Below, one piece after another: positions 25,217-34,242 of a stretch of DNA of 64,000 bases (position 1 is its first letter; each line of letters opens with the position of its first letter). The notes below the pieces were generated by a model that was not told the origin of the DNA, ran no database searches, and worked only from the letters and a program-made list of their open reading frames with translations. Source of the DNA: Prevotella sp. S7-1-8 (GTDB lineage Bacteria; Bacteroidota; Bacteroidia; Bacteroidales; Bacteroidaceae); assembly GCF_000758925.1 (NCBI RefSeq), contig NZ_JRNC01000036.1:1-64000 (forward strand). The letters are read 5' to 3'. The translations under genes were made by a program, and so were the position numbers.

Positions 25217-25732
25217 TTACTTGTTTGACTTCTCCCGGATTTTCACCACGGCATCGCCCGTGGCTTTTCGTATCACTTTACCGCCGTGATGGTTCACGCA
25301 AACTTTCGCCCAGTCGCTTGCGATGACATTCACAACGGCGTTGTCGTACACGTCAACCATGACAAAGGCATTGTCCTTTGCAACGATATTCAACGCGGAA
25401 TCATGCTTTGCCCATACTTCCGAAACTGAATATCCGGTTGCCGTGACTTTGCCATTTGTCGTTCCAAGCGCAATGCACTTGGATTGGTTTTGCAATGCAA
25501 TTGCATCATCAAGGAACACGCCGTGTTTCTCCATTACGCCCTTGAAATTCTCACGGATGAAATCGTTGGATGGGTAATCGTGTTCAAGGCAAAAATCAAT
25601 GCCGCGAATGTACATATCCACCAACGCGTCCTTGTCATCAAGACTTTTCAATTCGTTCAACCAAGGCGTGCAAATACCGTTCGCCTGTGCTGCCTTGGCA
25701 AGATGTTTTGTTACTGTGTTATTCATTGTCAT
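25217..25732 (-). CDS. Phage tail-region protein with beta-helix-like repeats
   Basis: 171 residues. The N-terminal 60 residues are helical (MTMNNTVTKHLAKAAQANGICTPW); the C-terminal 100 residues contain short repeated strands (SALNIVAKDNAFVMVDVYDNAVVNVIASDWAKVCV) that look like a small right-handed beta-helix. Similar proteins are common in Bacteroidales prophages between tape measure and tail-tip genes, from memory. No function is known. It is closely packed between the tape measure (12 bases) and the LamG-type gene (12 bases). Confidence 0.65.
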   Translation of the reverse strand: MTMNNTVTKHLAKAAQANGICTPWLNELKSLDDKDALVDMYIRGIDFCLEHDYPSNDFIRENFKGVMEKHGVFLDDAIALQNQSKCIALGTTNGKVTATGYSVSEVWAKHDSALNIVAKDNAFVMVDVYDNAVVNVIASDWAKVCVNHHGGKVIRKATGDAVVKIREKSNK

Positions 25733-25744
25733 TTCTTTTTGAGT

Positions 25745-28700
25745 TTAGGACAAACCTTGCGAACGCAATGCGTTTCCGCCTTGGTTGGATTCCAATATTG
25801 TGATGATGCGTTCAATTCGCGACAAATACTTGTTGTATGACGTATTGATTGCAATCGTGTTCAATGCTTGCAACGATTGGCGCAAGACTTCGTTCGCGTC
25901 AAGCTGATTGATGCGGATGGCGTTCATCTGCCCGGCAAGGATGCTCGCGGATTCCTCGCTTATTCCCTTAGCCGCCCCGGTCAACGATTCATCGGTATCA
26001 TCCAAGCCCATGTCTTTGAATATTTCTTCGTATTGCTTCAAGGCTTGGTTGAAATTGCTTGATGCCGCGCCGACCGCGCTTTTGAATCGGTCAATCTCCG
26101 CTTGTGTCAATCCATCAAAGACGAAATCATCGCCGTTCCAATACCCCATGTCCTTTTCCAATTTATCCAATGCGCCTTGCAATTGGTTTTCCAAGAATTT
26201 CTTCTTCAATTGGTTCACGACAAGGTTTTTCAAAACGGAATTGACGGTTGTTTCCATCGCTTTTGCCGCATCTTCGCCCTTGCTGAATGCTTCAACCAGC
26301 GCATCGCCCAAGTCGTTTGCAAAGTCCTTTGCGGTTGTCTGCAACAAGTCGTTGGATATTTCGTCAATCATATCTTCGATTTGTCGCCCAAGTTCCGCAT
26401 ATTGTTCCTTGAAATCATTCACGCGGCCGTGGTCGGTTTTCTTCTTGCTTTCTTCCGCTTCCCATGATGCTTTCAAGTGTTCTTGTTGTTCTTTCATGTT
26501 GCGGATGGCTGCTTGTTGGTTCTTGTAAACCTCGCCGCCCAACGCCTTGCCAATCTGCCATTCAAGTTGCTTGTAAGCGTTTTCAAGCTGCTTGATTGCG
26601 TTTTGATGCTTCTTGATTTGCTTTTCTGCCTTGCTGTCGCGCGAATTAAACAGGTCAAAGGCGGATGACAACAATTCGATTGAACCTTGAATGACTGAAA
26701 GCGGATTTCCGGTCGCGATGCCTTGCGCAACTTGACTTGCACCATCCATGATGCCACCAAGGTCGCCCAATATGGCTTGGGTTTCTTCATCCATTTCGAT
26801 GCCCATCTTCTGAAATCCATTCGTTACCGCATTGAATGTGCCATTGATTAGGTCAATCGAACTGGAAACGGCGGTTGCAACTTCCTTGGTTGCTTTCTTG
26901 GCTTCATCACTTCCCCAACTCTTGCCATCCTTGGTTGCTTCTTTAAGGCGTTTCCACGCCGCACCAAGGGCGGTGAATGGGTTGCGCTTCTCAACCTCTG
27001 AACGCGCCTTGTTCAATTGGTCGGTCAAGGCTTTCAAGTCTTGCGGGTTCAAGTCAACGCCGATGGTTGCTTTCATGCCCTCAATCTTGGCGAGTAGCTG
27101 CTTGATGGTCTTTGTTGTCAAATCGTCAAGGTTGCCGAAAAGGTTTTGCCAATCCTCGGAATTTTTAATCAAGTCGCTTTGCAACTTGGAAAGCTCGTCT
27201 TGCTCCGCTTTTGCAAGTCTTTCAAGCAAATCTTTATTGCCATTCAATTCTGCAATCCGGCGGCGTTCGGCGTATTGTTCCGCAATGAGTTCCTTTTTCT
27301 GCTCATATCCGCCATATTGGTTCAAGATGGCATCATAATCACCGACCTTGCTTGTGTCCGTGTTATACTTCTTCGTGCGATTGGCGATTGCTTGGTCAAT
27401 TTCGGCTTTTTCCGCGTCCGTGGATGCCTTTGCGCGCTTGCGGTTCAACAACTCCATGTCGGCGTTGAATTGTTCTTCAAGGCGGCGTTTCTGCTCCACA
27501 TAAGATGCGTATTCGGTCAACAATGCGTTCGTTTCTTGCTTCGCCTTTTCCTGTGCTTGCTTTTCGGCATTGTCAAGGGCTTCTTTTTCGGCGTTGTCAA
27601 GTTCCGTTCCATCGTTGGCAAGCTGCTTGCGCTTCGCTTCGATGACGTTCAACATTTCAATGACGGTTTTTGCGTTTGACAGGGAACCCGACAATTCATT
27701 GTTGAATGCTTCAAGGACGGTTTTCTTTGTTTCTTCCGCGATGGCATCATTCAGTTGGCGCAACTGCTTGTTTTGTGTCTTGGAACGATTGGCAACATCA
27801 ACTTGCAAGATGATGTCGCGTTGGTTCTTCAAATAGTCAATATATGTTGCGCCCTGTTTCAAAAGCCCGCCAAATTCCTTTTTCGCCGCTTGCTGAATGA
27901 TTGGGTCGTTGGAATTGACCCATTTCAAAAAGCGGGAATATTCGCTTTTGTATTTCGCCAGCTTTTCAAGGAACGCATCTTTCTTCGTGCCACCTCCACC
28001 GGATGAACGATGATGGCTGCTGCCGCCACCATTCCCGGATGATGTCGTTGTCTTTCCGGTGATTTTGTCGGCTTGCTTCTGCAATTTCTCAATTTCCGCC
28101 ATAGCCTTTTTGTAATCATCGTTATTGGTAAGGTGTTTCAAGGCTTCTTGCTTCAACTGAATGGCTTGTTCAATCGCGCCAAGTGAACTTTTCGTGTATG
28201 TTTGCGTTGCACCAATTCCGGCTTTTTTAAGGATATTCCATCCGTTCCTTTCGGCGTTGGCGGCGTTCTGAAATCCTCTTGATATTTCCGCACGCAAACC
28301 ATCAAGGGCGGTTTTCGCTTTCTTCTTTTCGTTGTTGGCGGTTTCCACCCAATAACCCGTGCCGAACGTTGATGTCTGAACCCACATGGATTTCGTGTCC
28401 GACATCGCGTTGTATTCCTGTTCTTTCTTGATTAGTTCCTTGACCTTTTCTTGTGCTTGCTGCAAATAGATTGTGGCTTTCGCCTTTTCGATTTGCGCAT
28501 TGATGAACGCCGTTTTGTTAGCAACAAGGACATTTTCGGCATCAACCACATCACGAACGGAAACGCCCAAATCCTCAAACGCTTTCTTGTTGTTTTCAAT
28601 GAATTGTTTCTTGGCTTCAAGGTCGTTTCCAAGTGCATTCCACTTGTCGGACAACTCCATGATGGATGCAATGGGCTTGTAAGCGTTTTCCGCAATGGCA

Positions 28701-30160
28701 TTATACCATTCTTCGGTTGCTTTCTTGGATTCGTTTGCATTGCTTACGAAATGTGACACAAGCGCAATCAACGCGGATATTCCGGCAAGAATCCAACCGA
28801 ACACCGGAATGGATTTGATTGCCGCTCCGACCATGCGGAACGCTCCGGCAAGTCCGATGTTCGCCACCGTTCCGGCGGTTGCCGATGCGGTTTGTACTGC
28901 TTGCGCTGCTGCCGCCCCCGTGGATGCTCCAACGCTTGCGGTCTTGGCGGTGTTGCTTGCCTGTTCTGCCGCCGCATTTGCGGTTGTTGCCGCCGTGGAC
29001 GCGATGGTTGCCGTTGTATCTGCCGCCGTTGCTGCCGTGGATGCGATTTGTTCACCACGACCGACCGCCAACAAGTTGTTCCACCATTCCTTTGCCTTGT
29101 TCAATGTGATAAGGGAAAACGCGGAATCCTTGTTCAATGTTTGTGCCACCTGTTGCAATCCCATCGTGATTGACATAAGGGATTGCACTTTCAACATTAT
29201 CTTTTGCAAGTTCTCGTTTTCTCCGGCGAACAAAGCAACCGCGCCTTGTGCCGCCGTGAATCCGCCAACGACACCATTCAATCCGGACAAAACGCCCGCG
29301 AATGTCGCTTCATCGTTTGCAAGAACGCTTCCTTGTGATTGAATGTCACCTTGGATGTCCTGTAAACGACCAAGTTCATTCACCATCCTTTTGTATGCTT
29401 CCGATTGTTCGTCAATGCCGTTGGCAACCGCATTCGCCATTTCTTCTTTCAAGGCGCGAATTTGCTGACGCAACGAAACATGGGCTTGTGCGGTGTTTTC
29501 CGCTGCCGCCCTTGCCTGTTCCATCCGGCTTGCTTCGTCTTCCAGCGCGTTTGATTGCTCGCGCAACTCGTTCAACAAGTATTTGCGGGTTGCGATTTCA
29601 CCCTTGATGGCTTGGGCGCGGTCGCGCAAGGCACGATATTCATTATCGTTGCCGCTTTTCAACGCGCCGTTCATCGTTTGGGTTATTTGCTCATACTCCT
29701 TTTTTAGGGCGGCAATCGCGTTTTCGTGCATTTCACACGCCGCGCCGATTTGGGAAAGTCCGTTGCGGATGTCCTCACTTGCTGATGCTGCACCCTCATT
29801 GGCGCGCTGCAAGTTGTTCAATTCGTTAATCAAGGCGACCATTCCTTGTTTTTCCCCATCAAGTTCCGCACGTGCCGCGTTCGCTTGCTCAATCAACGCG
29901 TCTTGCGCCGTGCCGGGTTCAACGGAATTGATGCGTTCGTTCAAGTCCGCAACGGTCTTTTCCAATTCTTCGATGACGCGCTTTTGAATTTGGATGCTTT
30001 CAACGATTTCTTGCGTTGTGTTGTCCATCGTGTCACCGCTTCCAACAACGGCATCCGAAAAGCCTTGAACACGGCGCAATGTTTCTTCAATCGCCGCGTT
30101 CATTTGGTCGTTGTCCATAATGGACGTAAAGGACAATGCGCCCCCGTTTACATCTGCCAT
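25745..30160 (-). CDS. Tape measure protein
   Basis: 1471 residues, the longest phage gene, as expected for the protein that sets tail length. The N-terminal 280 residues are coiled coil (ELEKTVADLNERINSVEP and later RALKEEMAN stretches). A hydrophobic region follows: alanine-rich TAATAADTTATIASTAATTA, then VGAAIKSIPVFGWILAGISALIALVSHFV, probably membrane-inserting segments used in DNA injection. The second half is again long coiled coil. It begins five bases after the predicted chaperone extension. No lysozyme or peptidase domain is obvious within it. Confidence 0.92.
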   Translation of the reverse strand: MADVNGGALSFTSIMDNDQMNAAIEETLRRVQGFSDAVVGSGDTMDNTTQEIVESIQIQKRVIEELEKTVADLNERINSVEPGTAQDALIEQANAARAELDGEKQGMVALINELNNLQRANEGAASASEDIRNGLSQIGAACEMHENAIAALKKEYEQITQTMNGALKSGNDNEYRALRDRAQAIKGEIATRKYLLNELREQSNALEDEASRMEQARAAAENTAQAHVSLRQQIRALKEEMANAVANGIDEQSEAYKRMVNELGRLQDIQGDIQSQGSVLANDEATFAGVLSGLNGVVGGFTAAQGAVALFAGENENLQKIMLKVQSLMSITMGLQQVAQTLNKDSAFSLITLNKAKEWWNNLLAVGRGEQIASTAATAADTTATIASTAATTANAAAEQASNTAKTASVGASTGAAAAQAVQTASATAGTVANIGLAGAFRMVGAAIKSIPVFGWILAGISALIALVSHFVSNANESKKATEEWYNAIAENAYKPIASIMELSDKWNALGNDLEAKKQFIENNKKAFEDLGVSVRDVVDAENVLVANKTAFINAQIEKAKATIYLQQAQEKVKELIKKEQEYNAMSDTKSMWVQTSTFGTGYWVETANNEKKKAKTALDGLRAEISRGFQNAANAERNGWNILKKAGIGATQTYTKSSLGAIEQAIQLKQEALKHLTNNDDYKKAMAEIEKLQKQADKITGKTTTSSGNGGGSSHHRSSGGGGTKKDAFLEKLAKYKSEYSRFLKWVNSNDPIIQQAAKKEFGGLLKQGATYIDYLKNQRDIILQVDVANRSKTQNKQLRQLNDAIAEETKKTVLEAFNNELSGSLSNAKTVIEMLNVIEAKRKQLANDGTELDNAEKEALDNAEKQAQEKAKQETNALLTEYASYVEQKRRLEEQFNADMELLNRKRAKASTDAEKAEIDQAIANRTKKYNTDTSKVGDYDAILNQYGGYEQKKELIAEQYAERRRIAELNGNKDLLERLAKAEQDELSKLQSDLIKNSEDWQNLFGNLDDLTTKTIKQLLAKIEGMKATIGVDLNPQDLKALTDQLNKARSEVEKRNPFTALGAAWKRLKEATKDGKSWGSDEAKKATKEVATAVSSSIDLINGTFNAVTNGFQKMGIEMDEETQAILGDLGGIMDGASQVAQGIATGNPLSVIQGSIELLSSAFDLFNSRDSKAEKQIKKHQNAIKQLENAYKQLEWQIGKALGGEVYKNQQAAIRNMKEQQEHLKASWEAEESKKKTDHGRVNDFKEQYAELGRQIEDMIDEISNDLLQTTAKDFANDLGDALVEAFSKGEDAAKAMETTVNSVLKNLVVNQLKKKFLENQLQGALDKLEKDMGYWNGDDFVFDGLTQAEIDRFKSAVGAASSNFNQALKQYEEIFKDMGLDDTDESLTGAAKGISEESASILAGQMNAIRINQLDANEVLRQSLQALNTIAINTSYNKYLSRIERIITILESNQGGNALRSQGLS

Positions 30161-30164
30161 ATTT

Positions 30165-30455
30165 CTACATTAAAGAATTTACATAATTCAAAATCGTATC
30201 ACTATTTTCTTGCGTCAACGTGATTTCCTCAACCTCGCCATCCGTGTTGTCGTAACTTGGCGCGTCAATCATCATGCGTTGCACAACCGACCACGCAATG
30301 CCATGTAGCAAATAATCGTATGTCCAACCGAAATGCTCACATATCGCACCCCGGCGACCAAGCGGGGAATTTAGCCCGCTTTGCTTTACTCTATCCGATT
30401 CGGCACGGTGGTTCTTTCGATTGACATCAATCGAATAGAGTTCACAAAATCCCCC
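30165..30455 (-). CDS. -1 frame extension of the tail assembly chaperone (T part of a G/GT pair)
   Basis: This frame is open for about 97 codons, lies in the -1 frame relative to the upstream gene and has no sensible ATG of its own. It reads GGFCELYSIDVNRKNHRAESD and ends EEITLTQENSDTILNYVNSLM, with the stop five bases before the tape measure ATG. The overlap contains G5 (30451-30455) and T4 (30446-30449) runs on the minus strand, codons TTG GGG GAT TTT GTG, where P-site slippage on GGG or TTT is possible. Siphophages commonly make such a frameshifted chaperone just before the tape measure gene. Confidence 0.6.
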   Translation of the reverse strand, partial: GGFCELYSIDVNRKNHRAESDRVKQSGLNSPLGRRGAICEHFGWTYDYLLHGIAWSVVQRMMIDAPSYDNTDGEVEEITLTQENSDTILNYVNSLM

Positions 30456-30949
30456 AAGTTGCTCATGGTGTTCACGATGTTGTAAAGCTGATGCAATCGG
30501 GATGGCTTGATTTTCCGGGCGAACAAGTCCGTCAATTCTTCCAATCTCTTTTCATCCTCAACCCATATCGTGCCAGCTTTGCAAGGCTTGGGAATCAATC
30601 GTTCTTCACCCAATGCGGCGATGGCAACGACCTTTGCCGCGCGTCTTGCGTGGAAATGCGTCAATGTGCGCGCCGCTTTCATGCTTTCGGGCTTCTGCAA
30701 TTCCTGTTCGTCAATTGCAAATTCCACCCATTCAGCCGAAAGGCGGTCAAGCGTTGACAACGTGGGTTCTTGGATTGTGAACTTGCGCGTGACTTCATGC
30801 GGGATGTGTTTCTTGAACAACCCCCAAAAGCGCGTCTTGGTTTCAAATTCCATGTCCTTGACCTCAAAGGAAACGCCCTTGCCGATGATTGTGTTCAACT
30901 CCCGGCGTTCTTGTTCAAGTAGTGTTTTTTCGTCTTTTTCGCTGCTCAT
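30386..30949 (-). CDS. Tail assembly chaperone (G-like)
   Basis: 187 residues from ATG 30949 (MSSEKDEKTLLEQERRELN); a longer frame begins with MGDFLFFIN but overlaps a terminator hairpin. The protein is soluble, helical and charged, with segments RLSAEWVEFAIDEQEL and ARRAAKVVAIAALGEERL. Position between major tail protein and tape measure, together with the overlapping -1 frame, indicates the tail chaperone that coats the tape measure protein during tail assembly. Function is inferred from synteny, not from a sequence motif. Confidence 0.7.
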   Translation of the reverse strand: MSSEKDEKTLLEQERRELNTIIGKGVSFEVKDMEFETKTRFWGLFKKHIPHEVTRKFTIQEPTLSTLDRLSAEWVEFAIDEQELQKPESMKAARTLTHFHARRAAKVVAIAALGEERLIPKPCKAGTIWVEDEKRLEELTDLFARKIKPSRLHQLYNIVNTMSNLGDFVNSIRLMSIERTTVPNRIE

Positions 30950-30959
30950 GTTGATAAAA

Positions 30960-31003
30960 AATAAAAAGTCCCCCAAGGCGTTTTTGTTACCTCCGGGGAC
31001 TTC
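30960..31003 (-). terminator. Terminator after the major tail protein gene
   Basis: On the minus strand, AAGTCCCC and GGGGGACTT arms are followed by TTTTATTTTTT. It separates the abundant tail tube product from the chaperone gene, and would allow partial read-through. Confidence 0.75.
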
Positions 31004-31035
31004 GGGTTTTCTTGTTAGTTATGATGCCCCGCGCC

Positions 31036-31539
31036 TTACCCCTTTTTAGGAACGCCGCGCAAGGCTTTGCCAGCCGTAACCGCGCAAGGTGTGACGGTAA
31101 AATCAACAAGGAAAATTCCCTTTGCGCTCATATCCGCGTTGATTACCGCTTCAATGTCGCCGTTGGGAATCTCAAAGTCAAGTCCCTGTTCGGTTACAAC
31201 CTTGATGGCTTTGTTGGCAACAACCTCGTCACCATCATAACCCCATCCATCTTCACCAACCTTTGCGCCGCCAACGTATGACACAAGGTCATCCACATTG
31301 GCATCCATCATGGAAAACGTCAAGGTCGGCATCTTGCGCGACTTCTTGCGAACCTCCGGGGCGGCTTTGCCCTCCTCGTAATGTTCGGTGACATCGGCGG
31401 CATCTTGTGCCATCTTGCAAGTGTCCTTGTAAGTTTTGCCAATCTTCGCCATCTGCGCGGGCATTGTACCCACCGCGCTTGCCGCGCCAACTTGGATTTC
31501 ACACAAACCAAGTGTTATTACTGATGCTCTATCTGCCAT
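31036..31539 (-). CDS. Major tail (tube) protein
   Basis: 167 residues from ATG 31539. The product starts MADRASVITLGLCEIQVG and ends with KGIFLVDFTVTPCAVTAGKALRGVPKKG. The body has the alternating strand pattern of siphovirus tube proteins (PTLTFSMMDANVDDLVSYVGG, DGDIEAVINADMS). Position after tail-completion genes and before the chaperone and tape measure supports the assignment. A strong terminator follows directly. No direct motif proves it, so the call rests on gene order and length. Confidence 0.75.
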   Translation of the reverse strand: MADRASVITLGLCEIQVGAASAVGTMPAQMAKIGKTYKDTCKMAQDAADVTEHYEEGKAAPEVRKKSRKMPTLTFSMMDANVDDLVSYVGGAKVGEDGWGYDGDEVVANKAIKVVTEQGLDFEIPNGDIEAVINADMSAKGIFLVDFTVTPCAVTAGKALRGVPKKG

Positions 31540-31552
31540 AATTATGAAAAAA

Positions 31553-31954
31553 TTAAATTTGAATATTCCAATCAATGCGGATGTTCGCGAAATGCTGCTT
31601 GGTGTTCGGCTCGTTCATGATTGACATCGTGCCGGGTATTGCTTTGATTCCGTGAATCCGCGAATTACGGATGATTGCCGTGACTTCTCTTGCCAAGGCT
31701 TTCAATCGTGGGTTATTAGCGGACAACATCATCTTGCCTTTTATCTTCTTCGGCGTGTCGCTCACATAGATGTTGACGTTCGATGTACCAATTTGCGGGG
31801 TGGTATCAATCGCCAAATCAACCGTGTTCACGACAATATCTTCTTCCGTTGAATTATCCGGTCGGTCGCCCTCATGGTAACAACCGCCCTTGGCGGATGT
31901 CTTGCCACGCAACAACCCAATCAATATTTCGTTTGTTTCAAATGAATCTATCAT
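31553..31954 (-). CDS. Tail terminator/completion-like protein
   Basis: 133 residues, soluble. Segments include NEILIGLLRGKTSAKGGCYHEGDRP, QIGTSNVNIYVSDTPKK and ANNPRLKALAREVTAIIR. It follows the HK97 gp10-like gene with a four-base overlap and precedes the tube gene by 13 bases, the place of the tail terminator (gpU/gp17-like) in siphophages. The function is by position only. Confidence 0.6.
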   Translation of the reverse strand: MIDSFETNEILIGLLRGKTSAKGGCYHEGDRPDNSTEEDIVVNTVDLAIDTTPQIGTSNVNIYVSDTPKKIKGKMMLSANNPRLKALAREVTAIIRNSRIHGIKAIPGTMSIMNEPNTKQHFANIRIDWNIQI

Positions 31955-32418
31955 TCTGCCGCACGTTTGATGTTTGAAATAAGTTTCTCCAACATTCGGG
32001 GCAATTCCCGTTCTGCAAGGTGTTCCGCGCTTGACAACACGTTATATCCTTTCGCTTCGACATAGGCGGCATAATTCATTCCAGCTACAACCACAAGGGC
32101 GATTCCCTTTGTCCCCTTTCCGATGGTTTCCGCGATGCTTTGTCCGGACTTGATGCCCATTTCGGCTGCGTTGCTTTCCGCGCCGCTTGCCGCATCGAAT
32201 TGGGAATGGATGGCAACGCCATCAACAAAGACTTCGTAACCCGTTGACGAAAGCAACGCGCCCGTCTGCATCATGTAGCCCTTGTTTGTCCTTGCTTCGA
32301 CCAAGCACATTTCGCCAAGTCTTTGCAACCGGGCAATCTGCTTTTTCTCAATCTCATTCAAGAACGCATCGAATCGCTTGCGCACATCGTCTTTGGTGAA
32401 ATTCGGTTTTATAGCCAT
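31951..32418 (-). CDS. HK97 gp10-like neck/tail completion protein
   Basis: 155 residues. The N-terminal helix FLNEIEKKQIARLQRLGEMCLVEAR is followed by MMQTGALLSSTGYEVFVDG and the family-typical VVVAGMNYAAYVEAKGYNVLSSAE, matching HK97 gp10-type proteins that join head and tail. Length (about 150) is normal. It overlaps the downstream gene by four bases and the upstream gene by ten, as in a tightly coupled head-tail operon. Confidence 0.75.
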   Translation of the reverse strand: MAIKPNFTKDDVRKRFDAFLNEIEKKQIARLQRLGEMCLVEARTNKGYMMQTGALLSSTGYEVFVDGVAIHSQFDAASGAESNAAEMGIKSGQSIAETIGKGTKGIALVVVAGMNYAAYVEAKGYNVLSSAEHLAERELPRMLEKLISNIKRAAE

Positions 32419-32744
32419 AAGCGTGAATGTAATTGTGCCGCATCAAAGTTCAAGCATATTCCGGTAATGCGGATGTCCGAACAATCAATGTCGTTTGCAA
32501 TGATGACTTTTGCGCCCTTGCTTACCGTTGGGCAAGACTTAGGCAACTGAATGACGGATGTTGCCTTATAGGTTTTACCCCCGGCAACTTGAAACTCCGT
32601 TCCTCTGCCATCGCTTTCTTCCCGACATCGGGAAAGATACTTGCGCGATGATTCGCTTTCCGACCAATAACCCTGTTCATCCTGTACGGCATCCGGGGTT
32701 TCCTCAATGAATAGGAAATGCGGGTATTGAACAATCTTTGCCAT
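32409..32744 (-). CDS. Small head-tail connector-region protein
   Basis: 111 residues from ATG 32744; the 35 upstream in-frame residues overlap the previous gene and look non-native. The product starts MAKIVQYPHFLFIEE and has a compact beta-rich body with several cysteines (LSRCREESDGRG, DIDCSDIRITGICLNFD). It lies in the slot of a head-tail adaptor or stopper between the connector-like gene and the gp10-like gene. No family recognised. Confidence 0.6.
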   Translation of the reverse strand: MAKIVQYPHFLFIEETPDAVQDEQGYWSESESSRKYLSRCREESDGRGTEFQVAGGKTYKATSVIQLPKSCPTVSKGAKVIIANDIDCSDIRITGICLNFDAAQLHSRLWL

Positions 32745-32745
32745 A

Positions 32746-33060
32746 TTACCACATATTAGAACGGTTGCGAATCTTCGGACGGTTGACAAGCACATTTTCC
32801 TTGCCAAGTTCGTTGCAAAGGGCGTTGTAAAACAACTTGATGGCATCAATGTTCCACGAAACGGAATATCCGCCCTCGCTCACATTCTGCATCGTACCTT
32901 TGAGGATGACCGAAAAGCGTTTATAAACCGCCGTGTCGCACGCCTTGATGTCAAGGTCTGCATCGCCATCCAATCCGGCTTTTACCAAGATGATGTCAAT
33001 GTCATCATCCGAAAGGTTCATGCCGTTCAACGACTTAATTAAGTATTCTTTGTTTGTCAT
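32746..33060 (-). CDS. DUF6706-like head-tail connector protein
   Basis: 104 residues, helical: MTNKEYLIKSLNGMNLSDDDIDIILVKAGLD, then AVYKRFSVILKGTMQNVSEGGYSVSW and AIKLFYNALCNELGKEN. This resembles small phage connector proteins of the DUF6706 type in Bacteroidales phages. It is the first gene after the major capsid gene, as expected for the gp6-type head completion protein. One base separates it from the next gene. Confidence is moderate because the family was recalled, not searched. Confidence 0.65.
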   Translation of the reverse strand: MTNKEYLIKSLNGMNLSDDDIDIILVKAGLDGDADLDIKACDTAVYKRFSVILKGTMQNVSEGGYSVSWNIDAIKLFYNALCNELGKENVLVNRPKIRNRSNMW

Positions 33061-33079
33061 ATTTCCATCTTGCTTTTAT

Positions 33080-33111
33080 GCCGCCGGGGTGTTATGCGCA
33101 CGCCCGGCGGC
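33080..33111 (-). promoter_or_regulatory. Very stable stem-loop after the capsid gene
   Basis: GCCGCCGGG pairs perfectly with CCCGGCGGC, with an inner GTG/CAC, five bases after the capsid stop. No T run follows, so it is more likely an RNA end-protection or partial-termination element raising capsid yield than a full terminator. Confidence 0.5.
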
Positions 33112-33116
33112 GAATG

Positions 33117-34223
33117 TTAGTTTTTGTTCCAACTTGTCGCATTGGTCTGCATCAACACGGAACGTCCGGCAAGATTCCACGCGGGGAAAAGGTTTGCAAT
33201 TCCCTCCGTTACCTCTTGAACGGGCGATTCATTGGAATACTTCTTGACAAGCGTATGTCCGTGCATAACCTTTTCGGCTACGCTTCCGGACATTGCCTTT
33301 GCGTCAATTGGCTTCTTCCAATAAGTGTTGCCAAGAACCTTGCTTTCGCTGAACAATATCACGTCATCCTCAAACGGATTTTCCGTCAAGCGTGAACCGT
33401 CCGCAAGTTCAAGTGTGATGTCTTGGTCAATCACAATGATTTGCAAACCGCGATAAAGTTCTTTCTTCTTGGCAAGGTACGCATTGACCGTTGCAAGGTC
33501 GGGCGCATCCTGTGAACCGACAGCGTTCTGAACGAATGACGCACACTTCTTGTAAACTTCCTCTTGGGATGCAAACTTCTCGAATGTGTCAACGTTCATA
33601 AAAAGGAATTTGTAAGTTGCGCCATAGAGTTTCTTGCCCAACTTCAAGGCTTTTGGAATGTCCACGGTCAAAGGCTTTGCGCCCGTGCCTGTTGAATACG
33701 AAACGGGAACGCCGATTTTCTGCTCCGCCGGGATAAGGTAATCAACGTCATATTCGGTGACGATAGCCGCGTTGTTTGAATTGGTGAACTTCACCTTGCC
33801 AAGCGAAATTTGCTTCAATGCAATCCATTCGGCACGGGCGGCAACGCCATCCCAACAATACTTGGTATCTTCCGCCCAAAACTCCACAAGGGCTTTCAAG
33901 TCTGGATTGTTTGACGACATGGCAACCATGATGTCATATTCGGTCAATTCATCCTCGTTCTTCTCGCGCGAAATGGTAATCTTGGGGATGTCACCTTGGA
34001 TGCGTGAAATGGCTTCACGGGTCTTGCGTGGAATTGTCGCGCCACGACTAACAAGGTCGGCGGCAATCTTCAAGCCCGATTGTGCTTCCAGCATCTTCCA
34101 CTTCAAGAAATTGGTTTCCTTGAGTGGGAAAAGGGTTGGATAATAATAATCTTTAAGGTCATAGGTACGGATGACCGCGCCCATGTCCTTTTCATTAAGT
34201 CCAACCATTAACGATTTCTGCAT
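33117..34223 (-). CDS. Major capsid protein
   Basis: 368 residues, the usual size. It resembles the lambda gpE (phage major capsid E) group: the start MQKSLMVGLNEKDMGAVIRTYDLKDYYYPTLFPLKET, the middle segment SNNPDLKALVEFWAEDTKYCWDGVAARAEW and the typical FMNVDTFEKFASQEEVYK. The protein forms the icosahedral shell. Upstream genes give a decoration-like and a scaffold-like protein; downstream genes give connectors. The strong hairpin after the stop fits high expression. Confidence 0.85.
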   Translation of the reverse strand: MQKSLMVGLNEKDMGAVIRTYDLKDYYYPTLFPLKETNFLKWKMLEAQSGLKIAADLVSRGATIPRKTREAISRIQGDIPKITISREKNEDELTEYDIMVAMSSNNPDLKALVEFWAEDTKYCWDGVAARAEWIALKQISLGKVKFTNSNNAAIVTEYDVDYLIPAEQKIGVPVSYSTGTGAKPLTVDIPKALKLGKKLYGATYKFLFMNVDTFEKFASQEEVYKKCASFVQNAVGSQDAPDLATVNAYLAKKKELYRGLQIIVIDQDITLELADGSRLTENPFEDDVILFSESKVLGNTYWKKPIDAKAMSGSVAEKVMHGHTLVKKYSNESPVQEVTEGIANLFPAWNLAGRSVLMQTNATSWNKN

Positions 34224-34242
34224 ATCGAATACGTTTTAAGGG

